The notes under the pieces are model-generated. The model was given only the letters and a program-made list of their open reading frames with translations. It was not told the DNA's origin and searched no databases. 64,000 bases of DNA from Malania oleifera (lineage: Eukaryota; Streptophyta; Magnoliopsida; Santalales; Ximeniaceae): assembly GCF_029873635.1 (NCBI RefSeq), contig NC_080419.1:64309540-64373539 (forward strand), in the 5' to 3' direction. Below, in pieces: positions 48,372 through 60,360 of this stretch. The position numbers and the translations under genes are program-made. Positions within the stretch are counted from its first letter, which is position 1. Each line of letters begins with the position of its first letter.

Positions 48372-51129
48372 TGTAGACACCCTATTTTTGCCCTAGCCAA
48401 ATAGAACAAAGGAGTCCCTTCTCATTATATTATTATTATTATTACCTTATTTTTATTATTACTATTTTATTATTATTTTCTTATAATTATTTGTATTATT
48501 TATTATTGTTCATTACTAGTATTATAATTAGTGTTACTTTACTATTATTTTGCTAGTATTTTTTATTATCATTATTCTTATTATTATTATTACTAGTACT
48601 TTTATTATCTTTATTTTATTTTTACTTTACTATAATTATTTTTGTTTTCCATTTATTTTATTGTTATTATTTTTGATATATTATTATTATTATAATTTTT
48701 TGTATTATTACTCTATTTTTATTAGTGTTATTATTATTATTATTATTATTTTACTGATAATATCTTTATTATTTTTATTCTTACCATAATTATTTATTAT
48801 TATTTACTATTAATAGTAGTATTTTTTTATTATTATTATCTTATGGATACTTATATTATTATGATAATTATTATTATTATTTCCTTTTTCATTATTACCA
48901 TAAGAATAAAAGAATAAAAAAAAAGAAAAAAAGAAAATCAAAGAAGGAAGGTTGTATTAGGGTTTTCATTTTTTTTATTATAAAGCAAAGTGGGGGTAGC
49001 GCACAGCCGGGGCGCACAGGCATAGGCCAAAGAAAGTAAAAAAAAAAAGTTCTGCTTCTTCTTCTAATTCTTCTCTTCTTCTTCTTCCTCTTGCTATCTC
49101 CGTGTTGCTCCTTCCTTTCTCTTCTTTGGTTTTTTTTTTTCTCTCCCTGCTCTTCTCTCCCATCTGCTCCCCTGTTTTATCCTTGCTTCTCCAGTCGCCG
49201 CGGCACCCTCTTCCCGTTTCTTCAGCCTCTGCACGCAGCCTCCTCTGCTCAGCCGACAGCAACTCCGTGCACCACCGAGCGGCCATACTAGTTGGTCCCG
49301 AGCACACCAACAACCGAACCCGAGCCCACGCACCAGCAGCCACTGCCACGAACCCCAGCCCCCTGCTGAGACCATTCTCGGCTCTCTGCCGCTGCAACTC
49401 CGGCGAACCACCCTCACGGCAACGCTCCACGGCCACTCTTCGACGTAGCAATTATTAGGCCTCCTCTGCAACTGTCGCCAGCAGCAGCACCAAGCCTCCA
49501 CCATAGCAAACCCCGACCACCCTTCCTCGTCACCGTAGCATCACCCATTCGCCGTCATCACCATCAGCCCTCTACCCAGCTCCGGCATCACCCACAGCAG
49601 CCCAGGCAGGTACCCTCAGCTCCACTATACACAGCAGCCATCCTCTCAAAGCCCGAGGCCACCCAGCCTGCCAGCGGCTATCCGACCAGCCCCTCTGTTG
49701 GTAAGTTCTCTGCTCAGCCGCCGACGCCATCGCCATCACCGTCGCCGCCCATTAACTCCGGTGGTACCCCCCATGGTAAGTCCCCGGTGAGTCTCCCTGC
49801 ACAGAACACACACACACAGGCATGCAATTTCATTTTATTTTTTTTATTTTTTTTTATTCTGTTTTATTTATTTCTCTTCTAATTTTGGTCTTTACTAATA
49901 TCTAATATTCGGGTTTTTGTTTTGTTTTGTTTTTTTTGTTTTTTATTTATGCAGGTATGTGTAATATTTAGTGTCTTTGTTTTGTAATATATAGCTTTCA
50001 TGTTTTGACTCTTATTATATGTATTAGTATTATTGTTGGATTATTATTTTTTTTAATACCTTATTACATGTCCATATTTATTGTTTGAATATCGGTGCAA
50101 AGTGTTTATATTATCATTGTATTTTCAATCATTGTGATATACTTATTTATTATTTAGGGTATCTATGTTATTGTTGTTTACTATCTTGTGGTATGTTATT
50201 TATTTTAGTATATATTGTGTATTTAGGGTTTAAATTATTACGTGTTGTATTTAGGGTTTTAATGGTATATTTAGGGTTTTGTTCATCATATGCTTTATTT
50301 AGGGTTCGATTGGTCTCTCATATTGTCATAATATATTAATGGTAAGGTTTTAAATTATTCCCATAATTATTGTCGCGTGTTTTATTTATTAACTTTAGGG
50401 TTTAAATTGCTTTCGGTAATATTACTTGTGTAATAGTTTCTATTATTGTATATATTGCATGTGTATTATAGGGTTTAATTTGTTTCCACATTTTTATTGT
50501 ACATTAATGGTAAGGCTTCAATTATTTCCATAATTATTATTGCATATATTGTATATTTATTTTAGGGATTGGCTAATTCCATAATTTCGTCTTATTTGTT
50601 TCCATGTTTGTTTTTAACTTTTAGGGTTTGATTTATTGGCGAGTTCTTAAATGTTTCCTTTATTCTTAATATTAGGGTTTTGTTAGTGCTATGTTAAAGT
50701 TTTGATTATTTATAATTAGGGTTTTTGCATGTATTTGTTAAAATGTATTATTATCATATTGTATAGTTATTAAAATTATGATATATATGTATTATTAGTA
50801 TAGTAGTATTATTATGGTATAATATTAATATTTACGTATTAAGATATGTATATTATTGTGGTATATGTGTATTAGTATTCTAGTAGTATTGTTATAATAT
50901 ATGTGTATTACTATTGCTAATAGTGTGATATAGGTATATTATCATTCTAATAATACTATTATTGTACAATGTTAGTACTTACGTGTTACGATATATAATA
51001 TTAAAATATTGTTTTAACATTTATATGTTATTAATATTATGAGATATATATATGTATCACTATCATAGTAGAATAGTTATTACATGTAGTGTATTATCAT
51101 TATGATGTATTGGCCTTATTATTATCATA

Positions 51130-51161
<32 letters not shown>

Positions 51162-51670
51162 TTTTTTACTATTTTCTATGTTTCTATTGTATTACAATAT
51201 TTACTCTTTCTAGTATTTTTGTATTATTGTATTAAGTATTTTCGTATTTATATCCCTATGATTTTATTGCGGGGGTATGAACCTTTGGGCATCACGTACC
51301 CTAAGCTTTGAGGGAATATATGTATATATTTATTTATTTATTTATTTTTCCTATGTATTTATAAACTCATAAAAAGGAGTAATTTAAAGACTTATTAGAT
51401 TAACTTAGGGATAATTTCAAATTAATTAGGTACCGTTCGTAAGAACGGGCGCGTAGGGGGTGCTCGTACCTTCCCCTCGCGTAACCGAACTCCCGAGCCT
51501 AACTCTGGTAATGTAGACCTATTATACCCCTAACGGGGTAGTTATCAGGTGTTCTAACCATACTAAAGGTTAGTGGCGACTCCGACCTTTTCCATGATTT
51601 TTCCATAAAAATTTTAAAATAATTTTAACCTCGCCGCCCGGGGCACACACGCTCCCGGGATACCGCGACA
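48372..51670 (+). mobile_element. Tat/Ogre-like solo LTR (LTR1), nested in LTR2
   Basis: A 3,299-bp LTR starting TGTAGACACCCTATTTTTGC and ending GGGATACCGCGACA. Flanking 5-bp sites are GTTAT and GCTAT (one C/T difference), and no PBS or PPT adjoins it, so it reads as a solo LTR. Inside, in order, are an ATT-rich tract, a TATA-like box (about 48976-48984), a CT-rich then GC-rich leader-like block (49040-49800), AT-rich DNA with many TTTAGGG words (50150-50720), and a conserved GC-rich 3' block (51440-51670). Long frames in 48978-49504 are overlapping on both strands and judged artefacts of the GC-rich block. Confidence 0.75.
48976..48984 (+). promoter_or_regulatory. LTR1 TATA-like box with upstream telo-box
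   Basis: TATTATAAA lies about 20 bp after TTAGGGTTTTCAT (48957 onward). The same pair, an AGGGTTT motif then a TATA box, occurs in LTR2 and LTR3, so it probably marks the U3 promoter. Confidence 0.6.
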
Positions 51671-51902
51671 GCTATCATTATTATTATTATTATTATTATT
51701 AATTTTTACTTTTAATATTGGTATTATTACTTTATTTTTATTAGTATAATTATTATTATTATTTTACTGATAGCATATTTATTATTTTTATTTTTACTAT
51801 AATTATTATTATTTACTATTAGTAGTAGTATTATTATTATTATTATTTATTATTATTATTACCTTATTGATGTTATTATTATTATTATCCTTATATTATT
51901 AC

Positions 51903-51936
<34 letters not shown>

Positions 51937-52013
51937 TCTATTTGCATTATTACCATAAGAATAAAATCAAAAAAAGAAGTTTCTTTAGGGTTTTCAAATT
52001 TTTTTTTTTTTTT

Positions 52014-52020
52014 TATATAA
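52014..52020 (+). promoter_or_regulatory. LTR2 TATA box with upstream telo-box
   Basis: TATATAA preceded by TTTAGGGTTTTCAAA at about 51984 and followed by GGGCAGGGGGCGCA, as in the sister LTRs. Likely the retrotransposon promoter; initiation would fall around 52045. Confidence 0.65.
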
Positions 52021-54183
52021 GGGCAGGGGGCGCACGGCCATAGAAAGGAAAAGAAAAAAAAAAAAAAAAAGCTTGATTTCTCCTTCTTCATCCACCCAGC
52101 CGCTGCTACGCACGGGTCCTTCCCGCTGTCCCTTTGTTCTTCAGTCTCCCGGCTCCCCCAACTCTCCCAGGTCTTCTTCGGTTCCTTAGCCTCGGCCACC
52201 TCACTCCGGCAGCCCCTCACTCGCCCAGACTCTCTCCAGACTACTACTACGGAACTCCCTTGCTGCCACTACTCCCTCTTCGGCTACCACCCATCCTTCT
52301 GCAATCCTCTCATCTCTATCTTCCCGCCGCCACTCCCTGCTGCAAATCCGCCCAACCATAGCCTCAGCAACTCCACAGATCCACCAGCCGCACAGCTCCG
52401 GCGTCACCACCATCTCCGGTCATCTTCGTCCTCCCCCAGGATCTCCGGCCATGCACAGCAACTCCGCAGCACCCGAACAGTCCTACAATGGTCAGCCCTC
52501 ATGGCTTCCGTGTCGCCGCTGCACCAGCAACTCTGACCTTCCCTCACGACCACTACTCTTCCAGGCCACGCACAACCCATCACTCCGATAGCAACCCAGT
52601 GGCATCCGACATCCTTCCCTGCTCCAATTTCCGTTAACCCACGGTGAGTCCTTCGGTGAGTCCCTGCAGTAAAAACTCACCCCAAACACACACGAACACA
52701 CACATAAAACACCCTCTAACACACATTAAAGCACACACCTTTACACCCAATGAAACACACAACTGCAAACACTCGCACACAGCACCCTTGCTGGGAGTTT
52801 CCTTTACCCACTGTAACCACACAAACACACACACGCACCCACACCTCCAGAAAACACACACATACCAGTAAGCATGCAGACAAGCACACACATACTGACC
52901 TTCTTTTTTTGTTTTACATTTATTAAGTTTTATTTTAAATAGCAATAATTGTTTAAGTATACCCCTGGTTATATTTGGGTGTGGTCATTATAGGATACTA
53001 ACTGATCTATTATGGTTGCAGGATTTTTATTGAGGATTATTTCAATTTTTAAAGGTCAAATTACATTATTTGTACATATTAGATATTTGATATTTTGTTG
53101 GTTTGGGTTTTGATACTTGATCTTCATGATTAGGTTCTTAGTTGTTATTGTTGTATATTATCCCGTGGTATGTTATTTATTTTAGAATGTATTGTGTATT
53201 TAGGGTTTAAATTATTACATGTTGTATTTAGGGTTTTAATGGTATATTTAGGGGTTTGTTCATCATATGTTTTATTTAGGGTTCGATTGGTCTCTCACAT
53301 TGTTATTGTATATTAATAGTAAGGTTCAATTATTTCCGTAATTTTTATTGCATATATCGTATATTTATTTTAGGGTTCAAATTGTTTCCATATTATTATT
53401 TTTTTTTAGGGATTAATTGTTTCCATATGTGTATGTATTGAATGTTAACTTTAGGGTTTTGATTATTTCCAAGGGGTCATCATTATATTTATAGGATGTT
53501 AATGTTTTATTATATGGTAGTGTATTATTATTGTTATTATTATTATTACGTATGATATAGCATCATTATTATTATTATTATCATTATTGTTATTCTAAGT
53601 TTGATATTATTATGGTATTCTTAGTATTATATGTTACGTTATATATTTGGTATACTGACATGATGGTAGTTATTATGGTATTGTTCTGTCTTTTTTATGT
53701 ATATTTTTATTGATATTTTAGTATATGTAACTCATTATAGTATTTTGGGTATATATATGGTATTATTACTACGTTTGCATTTTGTAACACTTATTAGGGT
53801 ATTTTTAGAATTTTGATATAAAAGGTACTGATTAATATGGCATCTTTAGGATATTTAATATTGCCTGTTAGGGTATTTTTAGTCTTTTGATATGTAAGGT
53901 ATTACTATTTATAGTATCCCTAGTATATATTAATATATATAGTATTATGGTATCTTATTACTTATTTTGACACACATAATATTTTAGTAGATATGTGTTA
54001 TTAGTATTATTATATATATCATGGTAGTTTAATTTCTTAGCTTATTATCCTATTAATATATATTAAAACCTCCCATAGTAGTATTTTCCTATAAAAATTT
54101 TCTATACAATTTGAAAATTTGGGAGTGTATTTTCTTAAATATTTTCTTGATTTTCATCCCTATGATTTTAATGCTAGGGTATT

Positions 54184-54195
54184 AGCCTTCGGGCT
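54184..54195 (+). other. cUUCGg tetraloop hairpin in LTR2
   Basis: AGCCTTCGGGCT folds in RNA as a 4-bp stem closed by C-G around UUCG. It is identical in LTR3 (58157-58168) and in LTR4 on the minus strand (63170-63181), and degenerate in LTR1 (about 51280-51291). It lies just before TCACGTACC and a CTCTGAGGGA word. Confidence 0.7.
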
Positions 54196-54584
54196 TCACG
54201 TACCTTTAAGCTCTGAGGGAATATATATGTATATATTATATTTATTTAGTTATTTATTTATTTTCCATGTGTATTTATAAATTCATAAAAGGAGTAATTT
54301 AAAGACTTTTCAAATTAACTTATGGATAATTCTAAATTAATTAGGTACCGTTCATAACAATGGGCGCGTAGGGGGTGCTCGTACCTTCCCCTCACGTAAC
54401 CAAACTCCCGAACCCAGCTCTGGTAATGTAGACCCATTCTACCCCTAACGGGGTAGTAATCATGTGTTCTAACCACACTAAAGGTTAGTGGCGACTCCGA
54501 CATTCCCTATTTTTCCTTGAAAATTAAAATTAATTTTTATTTCGCCGCCCGGGGCACACGTGCTCCGGTGACGTCGCGACAGCT

Positions 54585-54603
54585 TGGCGACTTCGCTGGG
54601 GAC
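54585..54603 (+). other. Primer-binding site, Tat/Ogre type
   Basis: TGGCGACTTCGCTGGGGAC begins with TGG (complement of tRNA CCA) three bases after the LTR end GCGACA. From memory, Ogre-type elements carry TGGCGACTCTGCTGGGGA here and use an arginine tRNA. This is the main evidence for strand, boundary and lineage. Confidence 0.75.
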
Positions 54604-56015
54604 ATTAGAGAGTCAAGCCATTAATTAATTTGAAATTATCCCATGTTCAAATTTAATAAATATTTTAATTACTCCTTATTTTGTGAATATTGTAATTTTT
54701 AAATAACCTTCATAAATTGTAAATATTTTATTTCCATAATTTACAAACAACCTTAATTAATTAAAATTATTTTGTTTCCTAATTATTATTATTTTTGAAT
54801 ATTAATTGTAGATATTTTGTTTCCAAATATTCTGAATAAACATATTAATTGTAGATATTTTGAATAAGCATATTAATTATAGATATTTTGTATACTAATC
54901 GTAAATATTTTGTTTCCATATTTTTTTTAAGTAAGCATATTAACTAAAAATATTTTGTTTCCAAATTTTTTTGAATCAACATATTAATTGCAGATATTAT
55001 GTTTCCATATCTTTTGAATAAATATATTAATTGTAGATATCTTGTTTCCATAGCATGTGAATAAATGTGGGGTAGAGGGATTAGGCTGAACTTATAATTC
55101 ACACACTCTCACTAGCCCTCTACCCAGGCTTCACCCTTTAGGATTAGAAAGGAGCACAGTACTGTTAGCCCTCATGGGACAAGGTCCTTGGGGGCGCGCG
55201 AACCACTCTGCTCAGTTTGAACTTTGTCCAAGCCCATTGGGTGAAGATAGTGTTCAAGTTGGGAACCTTTTTATCAATAAGGATTAGAACTTACCCACAC
55301 ATACTCGTACATAGTTTTCCCTAATTAGGATAGAGCCATGAAGAACCCTATATGTACGTACCTACCCTGGGTTGGGACAAGAGCCACATCCTTCTCCACG
55401 TATAGTATGTTGTATATATGTTGTGAGATACTTTGTATTATATCATGCATTTTGCATCCATGTTAGACATACATACTACTTAGCTAGTATTATGAAAAAG
55501 CCCAATAATGAGACCATGACCCGTCCTTTTAAAAAAAAAAAACAAAGCACTTGGCCCAAGAATTTTGAAATACGGGTTGGCCCAACCCTTTTCAAATAAC
55601 TCGGACCCAATTTTTCAAAAAAAAAAAAAGCATAGGCCCTACCTTTTCCTAAGAAAAAAAATGGTCCAAACATGATTTTCAAAAAGGGTCAAACCCAGAT
55701 TTCAAAAGTGAGTCTCGGCCCTATTACCTAAAAATTTGGCCAAGTAATCCAAGCCCAACTCCTTTTAAAAATAGGGTTTGATCCCATCATAAAATACATT
55801 GAAGCCCATATTTTAAAATACTCGAGGTCCAAGTGCATATTAAAGTCCACAAGTCCGCATTGAACAAAACCAACGGGTTGACTACCCTTGGTCAACCCCA
55901 AATTCATATCATAATTTGACCCTTCATAGTATTTAAGGTACATAGACCATCAACAAGGAAATGAATGGTTGAGTGAAGATTTGAAATGAAATCGTGGCCC
56001 ATCAATGGTCATGTT
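54604..56015 (+). mobile_element. Leader region of the Tat/Ogre-like element (first part)
   Basis: Untranslated-looking DNA between the PBS and the nested LTR3. It holds an AT-rich minisatellite (54790-55060), then a more balanced block (55070-55370) with a GGGGTAGAGGGATTAGG start, then A-run-rich DNA with repeated GGCCCAA/AGCCCA words (55490-55830). No gag or pol motif is present. It ends with ATGTT, the left duplication of LTR3. Confidence 0.6.
54790..55060. repeat. Degenerate minisatellite, about 55-65 bp period
   Basis: Words of the form CATATTAATTGTAGATATTT followed by TGTTTCCATAT recur about five times with variable spacing. Confidence 0.7.
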
Positions 56016-58548
56016 TGTAGACACCCCATTTTTACCCAAACCCAATATTATTATTATTATTATTATTATTTTGCTATTATTATTGTTATTTTTATTACTA
56101 TTATTGTTATTATTTTATTATTATTATTATTATTATTATTAGTATTACTATTTTCATTATTACCATAATAGTAAAAGCAGAAAAAAAAAAGAAAAAAAAA
56201 AGAAAATCGAAAAAGGAAGTTTTTTTTAGGGTTTAGAATTTTTTTTATATAATGGGGGGCAGCGGAGGCCAAAAGGAGGGGGGCGCAGGCCAGGAAAGAA
56301 AATTAAAAAAAAAAACTTTCTTCTTCTTCTTCTTCCTCTTCCTCTTCTTCTTCTACCATCTCGCTCTCATCTCTCCAAAATCAGTCCTTTACCCAAACGG
56401 CCCTCCAATCCGCCGCTGCTTCAGACCAACCACACCATGGCAGCCCCTCGTCTCCAACCATCACCTGCAACCAGCAGCCGCCGACAACCACCGTGAGCCC
56501 CTACCTACTGCTGTCACTGCTGGAGATCCGTGGACCACCCGTGACCAACCTTCAATACATCCACGGCACCAAAAATCCGAGGACGTCTCCACGTTCTGTT
56601 CCAGACGCAGGCTGCAGCACTAGCTCTCGCTCAATCCCTGCAACTCCATCCACACAGCCGCACCCACAACGACCATACAGCAGCTACCACAGCAGCACCC
56701 ACGTAGAAGCCGCAGCAGCCACCTCTGCTCTCGGGCCACCTGAGCACCACAACCACCCTCATTCAGCAAGCCAAGGCGCCGCCTGCTGCTCCTCTCGGCT
56801 CTTCGCAGAAGACCCGAGCATCCACCCATGTGAGTCCCCTGCCTCCCTCTGTTTTTTTTTTTTTTTTTTGCTGCACACTGTCTATATACATACACACACA
56901 AATATATAAATATATATATGCATAGGTATACTGGTATTATGTGGATTTCAGTACATAAAGTTAGTTTTTTTTTTAATGTGATTATTAGGAGGTATGTTAA
57001 TTGTTATTATATGTATATATTTAGATTTATATGATTTATCATTATTCTATTGTTCCATGGTTTTGGGTTGTTATTTTATATATATGCAGTGGCTTGATTT
57101 AATATTTTCATTATTTTATACTGATATGTAATAGCCTATGTGTTTTCTTTATTTATTAGGTATATATTTTATCATTCGATATATGTGTGTTATTGTCTTA
57201 TGGTATTAATTTTTGTAGGTTTATTGTGTATTTATTGTCTATGTGCTTTTGCATGTAGTATATTTAGGGGTTTTTATTTATGTCTAAATTTATTGTACAT
57301 ATTAAATAATATTATTATTGTTGGATTATTATTATTTTTTTAAATACCCTATTACATGTCCATACTTATTGTTGTACTTATTTATTTAACATCGATATTT
57401 AATAATTGATATTCATGTTTGTATCTTTTGTAGTATTTATGATTATATTTGTAGAATTTTCTTGTTAAACTTTTACTGTTATAGGATTTTTAATATTTGT
57501 TAAGTTGATATCCACGTTTGTATTTCGGCTATGTGTATTATTTAATAATCATTGTTGTCATTGCAAAATTGTTATGGTTAAAATATGTCTTAATATTTAA
57601 TTTTAAACTTTTGTTGTATCCATTGTAAATGTTAAATGATGTATTATCAAGGTAGGATTTTTACATGTTTAGTAGTAAGGTAATATTACATATTTAGTAA
57701 ATTAGGATCTTAAGCTTGGTGTTTTATTGATATTATATGTGAATTAATAATTTTAGTTATATGTATATCACATATTAGCACATTGGTAAATATTACATAT
57801 TTAGCATTTTTGTATTTTTTTTTTAGTATATTAATATAGTTAGTATTAATTATTAGTATCCTAGTATTTTTAGTATCAGCTATTTTTAGTATATAAATAT
57901 GTTTAGTATTAATCATTATTAGAATCTGACTATATTTAGTATTAAGTATCCTTAATATATTAATATATATAGTATTTAGTTACTTATTTTGACATTCATA
58001 ATATGTTAGCAGGTATGTGAGGCTTATTATTCTATTACCATATATTAAGAACCTCCCATGTTAGTATTTTCGTATAAAAATTTTATATATAATTTCAAAA
58101 TTTTGGGAGTGTATTTTCTTAATTATTATCCCTATGATTTTATTGCGGGGGGTATTAGCCTTCGGGCTTCACGTACCTTTAAGCTCTGAGGGATATATAT
58201 ATATGTATATATTTATTTATTTATTTTTTTTTACATGTATTTATAAATTCATAAAAAGGAGTAATTTAAAGAATTATTAGATTAACTTAGGGATAATTTC
58301 AAATTAATTAGGTGCCGTTCGTAAGAACGGGCGCGTAGGGGGTGCTCGTACCTTCCCCTCGCGTAACCGAACTCCCGACCCCAACTTTGGTAATGTAGAC
58401 CGATTCTACCCCTAATGGGGTAGTAATCATGTGTTCTAACCGCACTAAAGGTTAGTGGCGACTCCGACATTCCCTATTTTCCCTTGAAAATTAAAAATAA
58501 TTTTTATTTCACCGCCCGGGGCACATGCACTCCCGGGACGCCGCAACA
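56016..58548 (+). mobile_element. Tat/Ogre-like solo LTR (LTR3), nested in the element leader
   Basis: A 2,533-bp LTR from TGTAGACACCCCATTTTTAC to GGGACGCCGCAACA, flanked by ATGTT (56011-56015) and ATGTC (58549-58553). It has the same block order as LTR1 and LTR2 but is shorter, mainly in the ATT-rich and post-leader parts. The absence of an adjoining PBS or PPT and the continuation of element leader on both sides support a solo LTR. Frames at 56252-56909 fall in the GC-rich block on both strands and are not considered genes. Confidence 0.75.
56246..56253 (+). promoter_or_regulatory. LTR3 TATA box with upstream telo-box
   Basis: TATATAAT follows TTTAGGGTTTAGAA (about 56226) and precedes GGGGGGCAGCGGAGG, the same arrangement as LTR1 and LTR2. 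Confidence 0.65.
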
Positions 58549-58972
58549 ATGTCAATCTTGAAATCTCTCATTAGTGGGATTTTTCCTAGCATGCTAACAA
58601 AGTAGTTAGTTAGGTTACATTGCATCCATGCATTCATGCATAATTTCACACATAGTCATGCACGATAGGTCACATGCATGTTCATATCTCTATTTTTATG
58701 TGTAATTGCATTAGTTGCATCCATGCATAAACACCCATTACATAACCTAATCGTGCATTCCATGCTCAAATTCATTACTATGCATGCATAGTCATCTCCG
58801 ATGAGTCGGTAATCATATCCCAATTTCCTGTAAAACCAGTGTGCCAAGGTGGTGAAATCGAGATATGGTATTCTAAAAGCTGGCGAAATAGAATGGTCTC
58901 TACACATCCTTTTAAGTTCTTGACGAAGGGTTAAACTCATGCGGAAGGTTCTAGAAGGTCAGATGAGCTCTT
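58549..58972 (+). mobile_element. Leader region of the Tat/Ogre-like element (second part)
   Basis: It continues the element interrupted by LTR3. It is rich in CATGCAT words (58630-58800) and runs up to the first plausible gag start. No coding signal on the plus strand. Confidence 0.5.
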
Positions 58973-60360
58973 CCGCACCAAATCCTGAAGATGTCCATCA
59001 AGATGTGCGAAAGATTAAGAATCAGATGGAGGAGGTAGCCCCCTCATGGAGCCAAACTACACAACATCCAAAGCAGACAATTGAAAAAAAGCCTTTGCTC
59101 TAATCATGGTTGATGGAGTCATTAGTTGGTCTAGGCTTAAGCCTACACACATTTGTCCTATCAACCTAAGATATGAAACCTCAACCAAAGAGAGATGTCC
59201 AAGTTCCGCCCTTCATCAATCCTAATATTCAAGAAGGGGGAATAGCTAAAGAAATGGGCAAAGAGCAGATACCTAATGAAGAAATGGATAATAAAAATGA
59301 AGTCTGGGAAGAACAGCTGCAAGCTATGCAAAAAAGCAAACATGTCTGGTTCATTGGATGCTTTCAATCCTTGTCTAATGTTGAATTTGATCTTACCCCA
59401 AAAGCTCAAAGTCCCAAATTTTGAGAAGTTTAGTGGGTCTGAGTGTCTATTAGCTCACTTGGGGATGTATTTACAGAAGATGGACACATATTGTGATGAT
59501 GATGATCTGCTCATCCATTGTTTCCAAAGTAGTTTAACAGGGGAAGCTCTAGAATGGTGTCGCCGAGTAAAAATACATACATTGAGGGATCTAGCTTGCG
59601 CTTTTATGATTCAATATAGCCAGGAGGCAGTTCTAATCTCAAAGAGTAGGGAGGAGAAGACGAGCGATTGCTCTTATCAAAATAGGGAGATGATAGCCCA
59701 GAGTCGCCCTATGATAGGAAAAGGGAAAGTAGTTTATCCATATCCATGTGTTGCCCGTTTCCCTAAAAGCACCCCCCTAGAATAGTCCCAATCGAGCAGT
59801 CATCCAAGAGCAAATTGAAGATGCAATCAATATGGGGAAAGTAAAGTGCTCGAAGTCAGAACGAAGCCTTGTTAAATGGGTTGATAGAAAGAAAAGTAAG
59901 AAAGCCAAAATGACACAAGAGCAATGTTGTTAGACAGTCCCGCACATCGAATCTAGAAACAACCTCATTTTTAAACACCATGATGAGCAAACTATACAGG
60001 CAGGCACAAGGCCTTTGGTCATGCCCGCCCATATTCAAACACGAGATAGAGGTGTCCAGAGGAAAGTTAGAAAGATAGACCGTATCCCGATGACCTACGC
60101 AGAATTATTTTCACAGTTGGTTGAAAGACATCTAGTTGCGCCTACACCTGGAGCGTTAGTACAGTTCCCTTAAACAAGGTGGTACAACCCAAATGCTCGC
60201 TGTGAGTATCACGCTAAGGTAATAGGCCATTCAATTGAAAAATGCTAAGCCTTTAAGCATAAAGTGCAATCATTGAGAAAGGCCAGTTGGTTAACCTTTG
60301 ACGTCAAGCAACCGGGAGTCCAGGGGAATCCTTTGCCCAAACATGAGGAAGGAGGTGATT
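58973..60360 (+). pseudogene. Gypsy (Tat/Ogre-like) gag remnant
   Basis: Gag forms the virus-like particle of the retrotransposon. The likely start is MSSSAPNPEDVHQ at 58973; NEVWEEQLQAMQKS (about 59297-59340) is in the first frame. After a frameshift near 59350 come KVPNFEKFSGSECLLAHLGM and DDLLIHCFQSSLTGEALEW, the central capsid-type motifs of Tat Gag. The frame then loses the usual SFKEYAQRWR segment and stops at 59785. Further downstream, with stops, are MTYAELFSQLVERHLVAP (about 60090), CEYHAKVIGHSIEKC (a C-H-H-C cluster, about 60200) and NPLPKHEEGG (about 60330), the end of the Gag region. Several stops and indels make it non-functional. Pol is absent downstream. Confidence 0.75.

Larger units (their letters stand above)
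51671..54581 (+). mobile_element. Tat/Ogre-like 5' LTR (LTR2), right fragment
   Basis: It starts with the GCTAT duplication and resumes in the ATT-rich part of the LTR, then follows LTR1 and LTR3 block by block: TATATAA (52014), GC-rich leader-like segment (52040-52680), TTTAGGG-rich DNA (53190-53470), hairpin AGCCTTCGGGCT (54184-54195), conserved 3' block, and end GACGTCGCGACA. A PBS follows three bases later, so this is a 5' LTR of a plus-strand element. Confidence 0.8.

Noticed and set aside
48978..49504. Arg/Glu/Cys-rich frames in LTR1 (157, 136 and 118 residues)
   Set aside because: They overlap on both strands in a GC-rich leader block. The corresponding blocks in LTR2 and LTR3 give unrelated peptides.
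54315..58470. Similar about 62-residue minus-strand frames (54315-54503, 58282-58470) as a small conserved protein
   Set aside because: They lie antisense in the conserved LTR 3' block. Similarity follows from LTR homology, and stops occur in LTR1.
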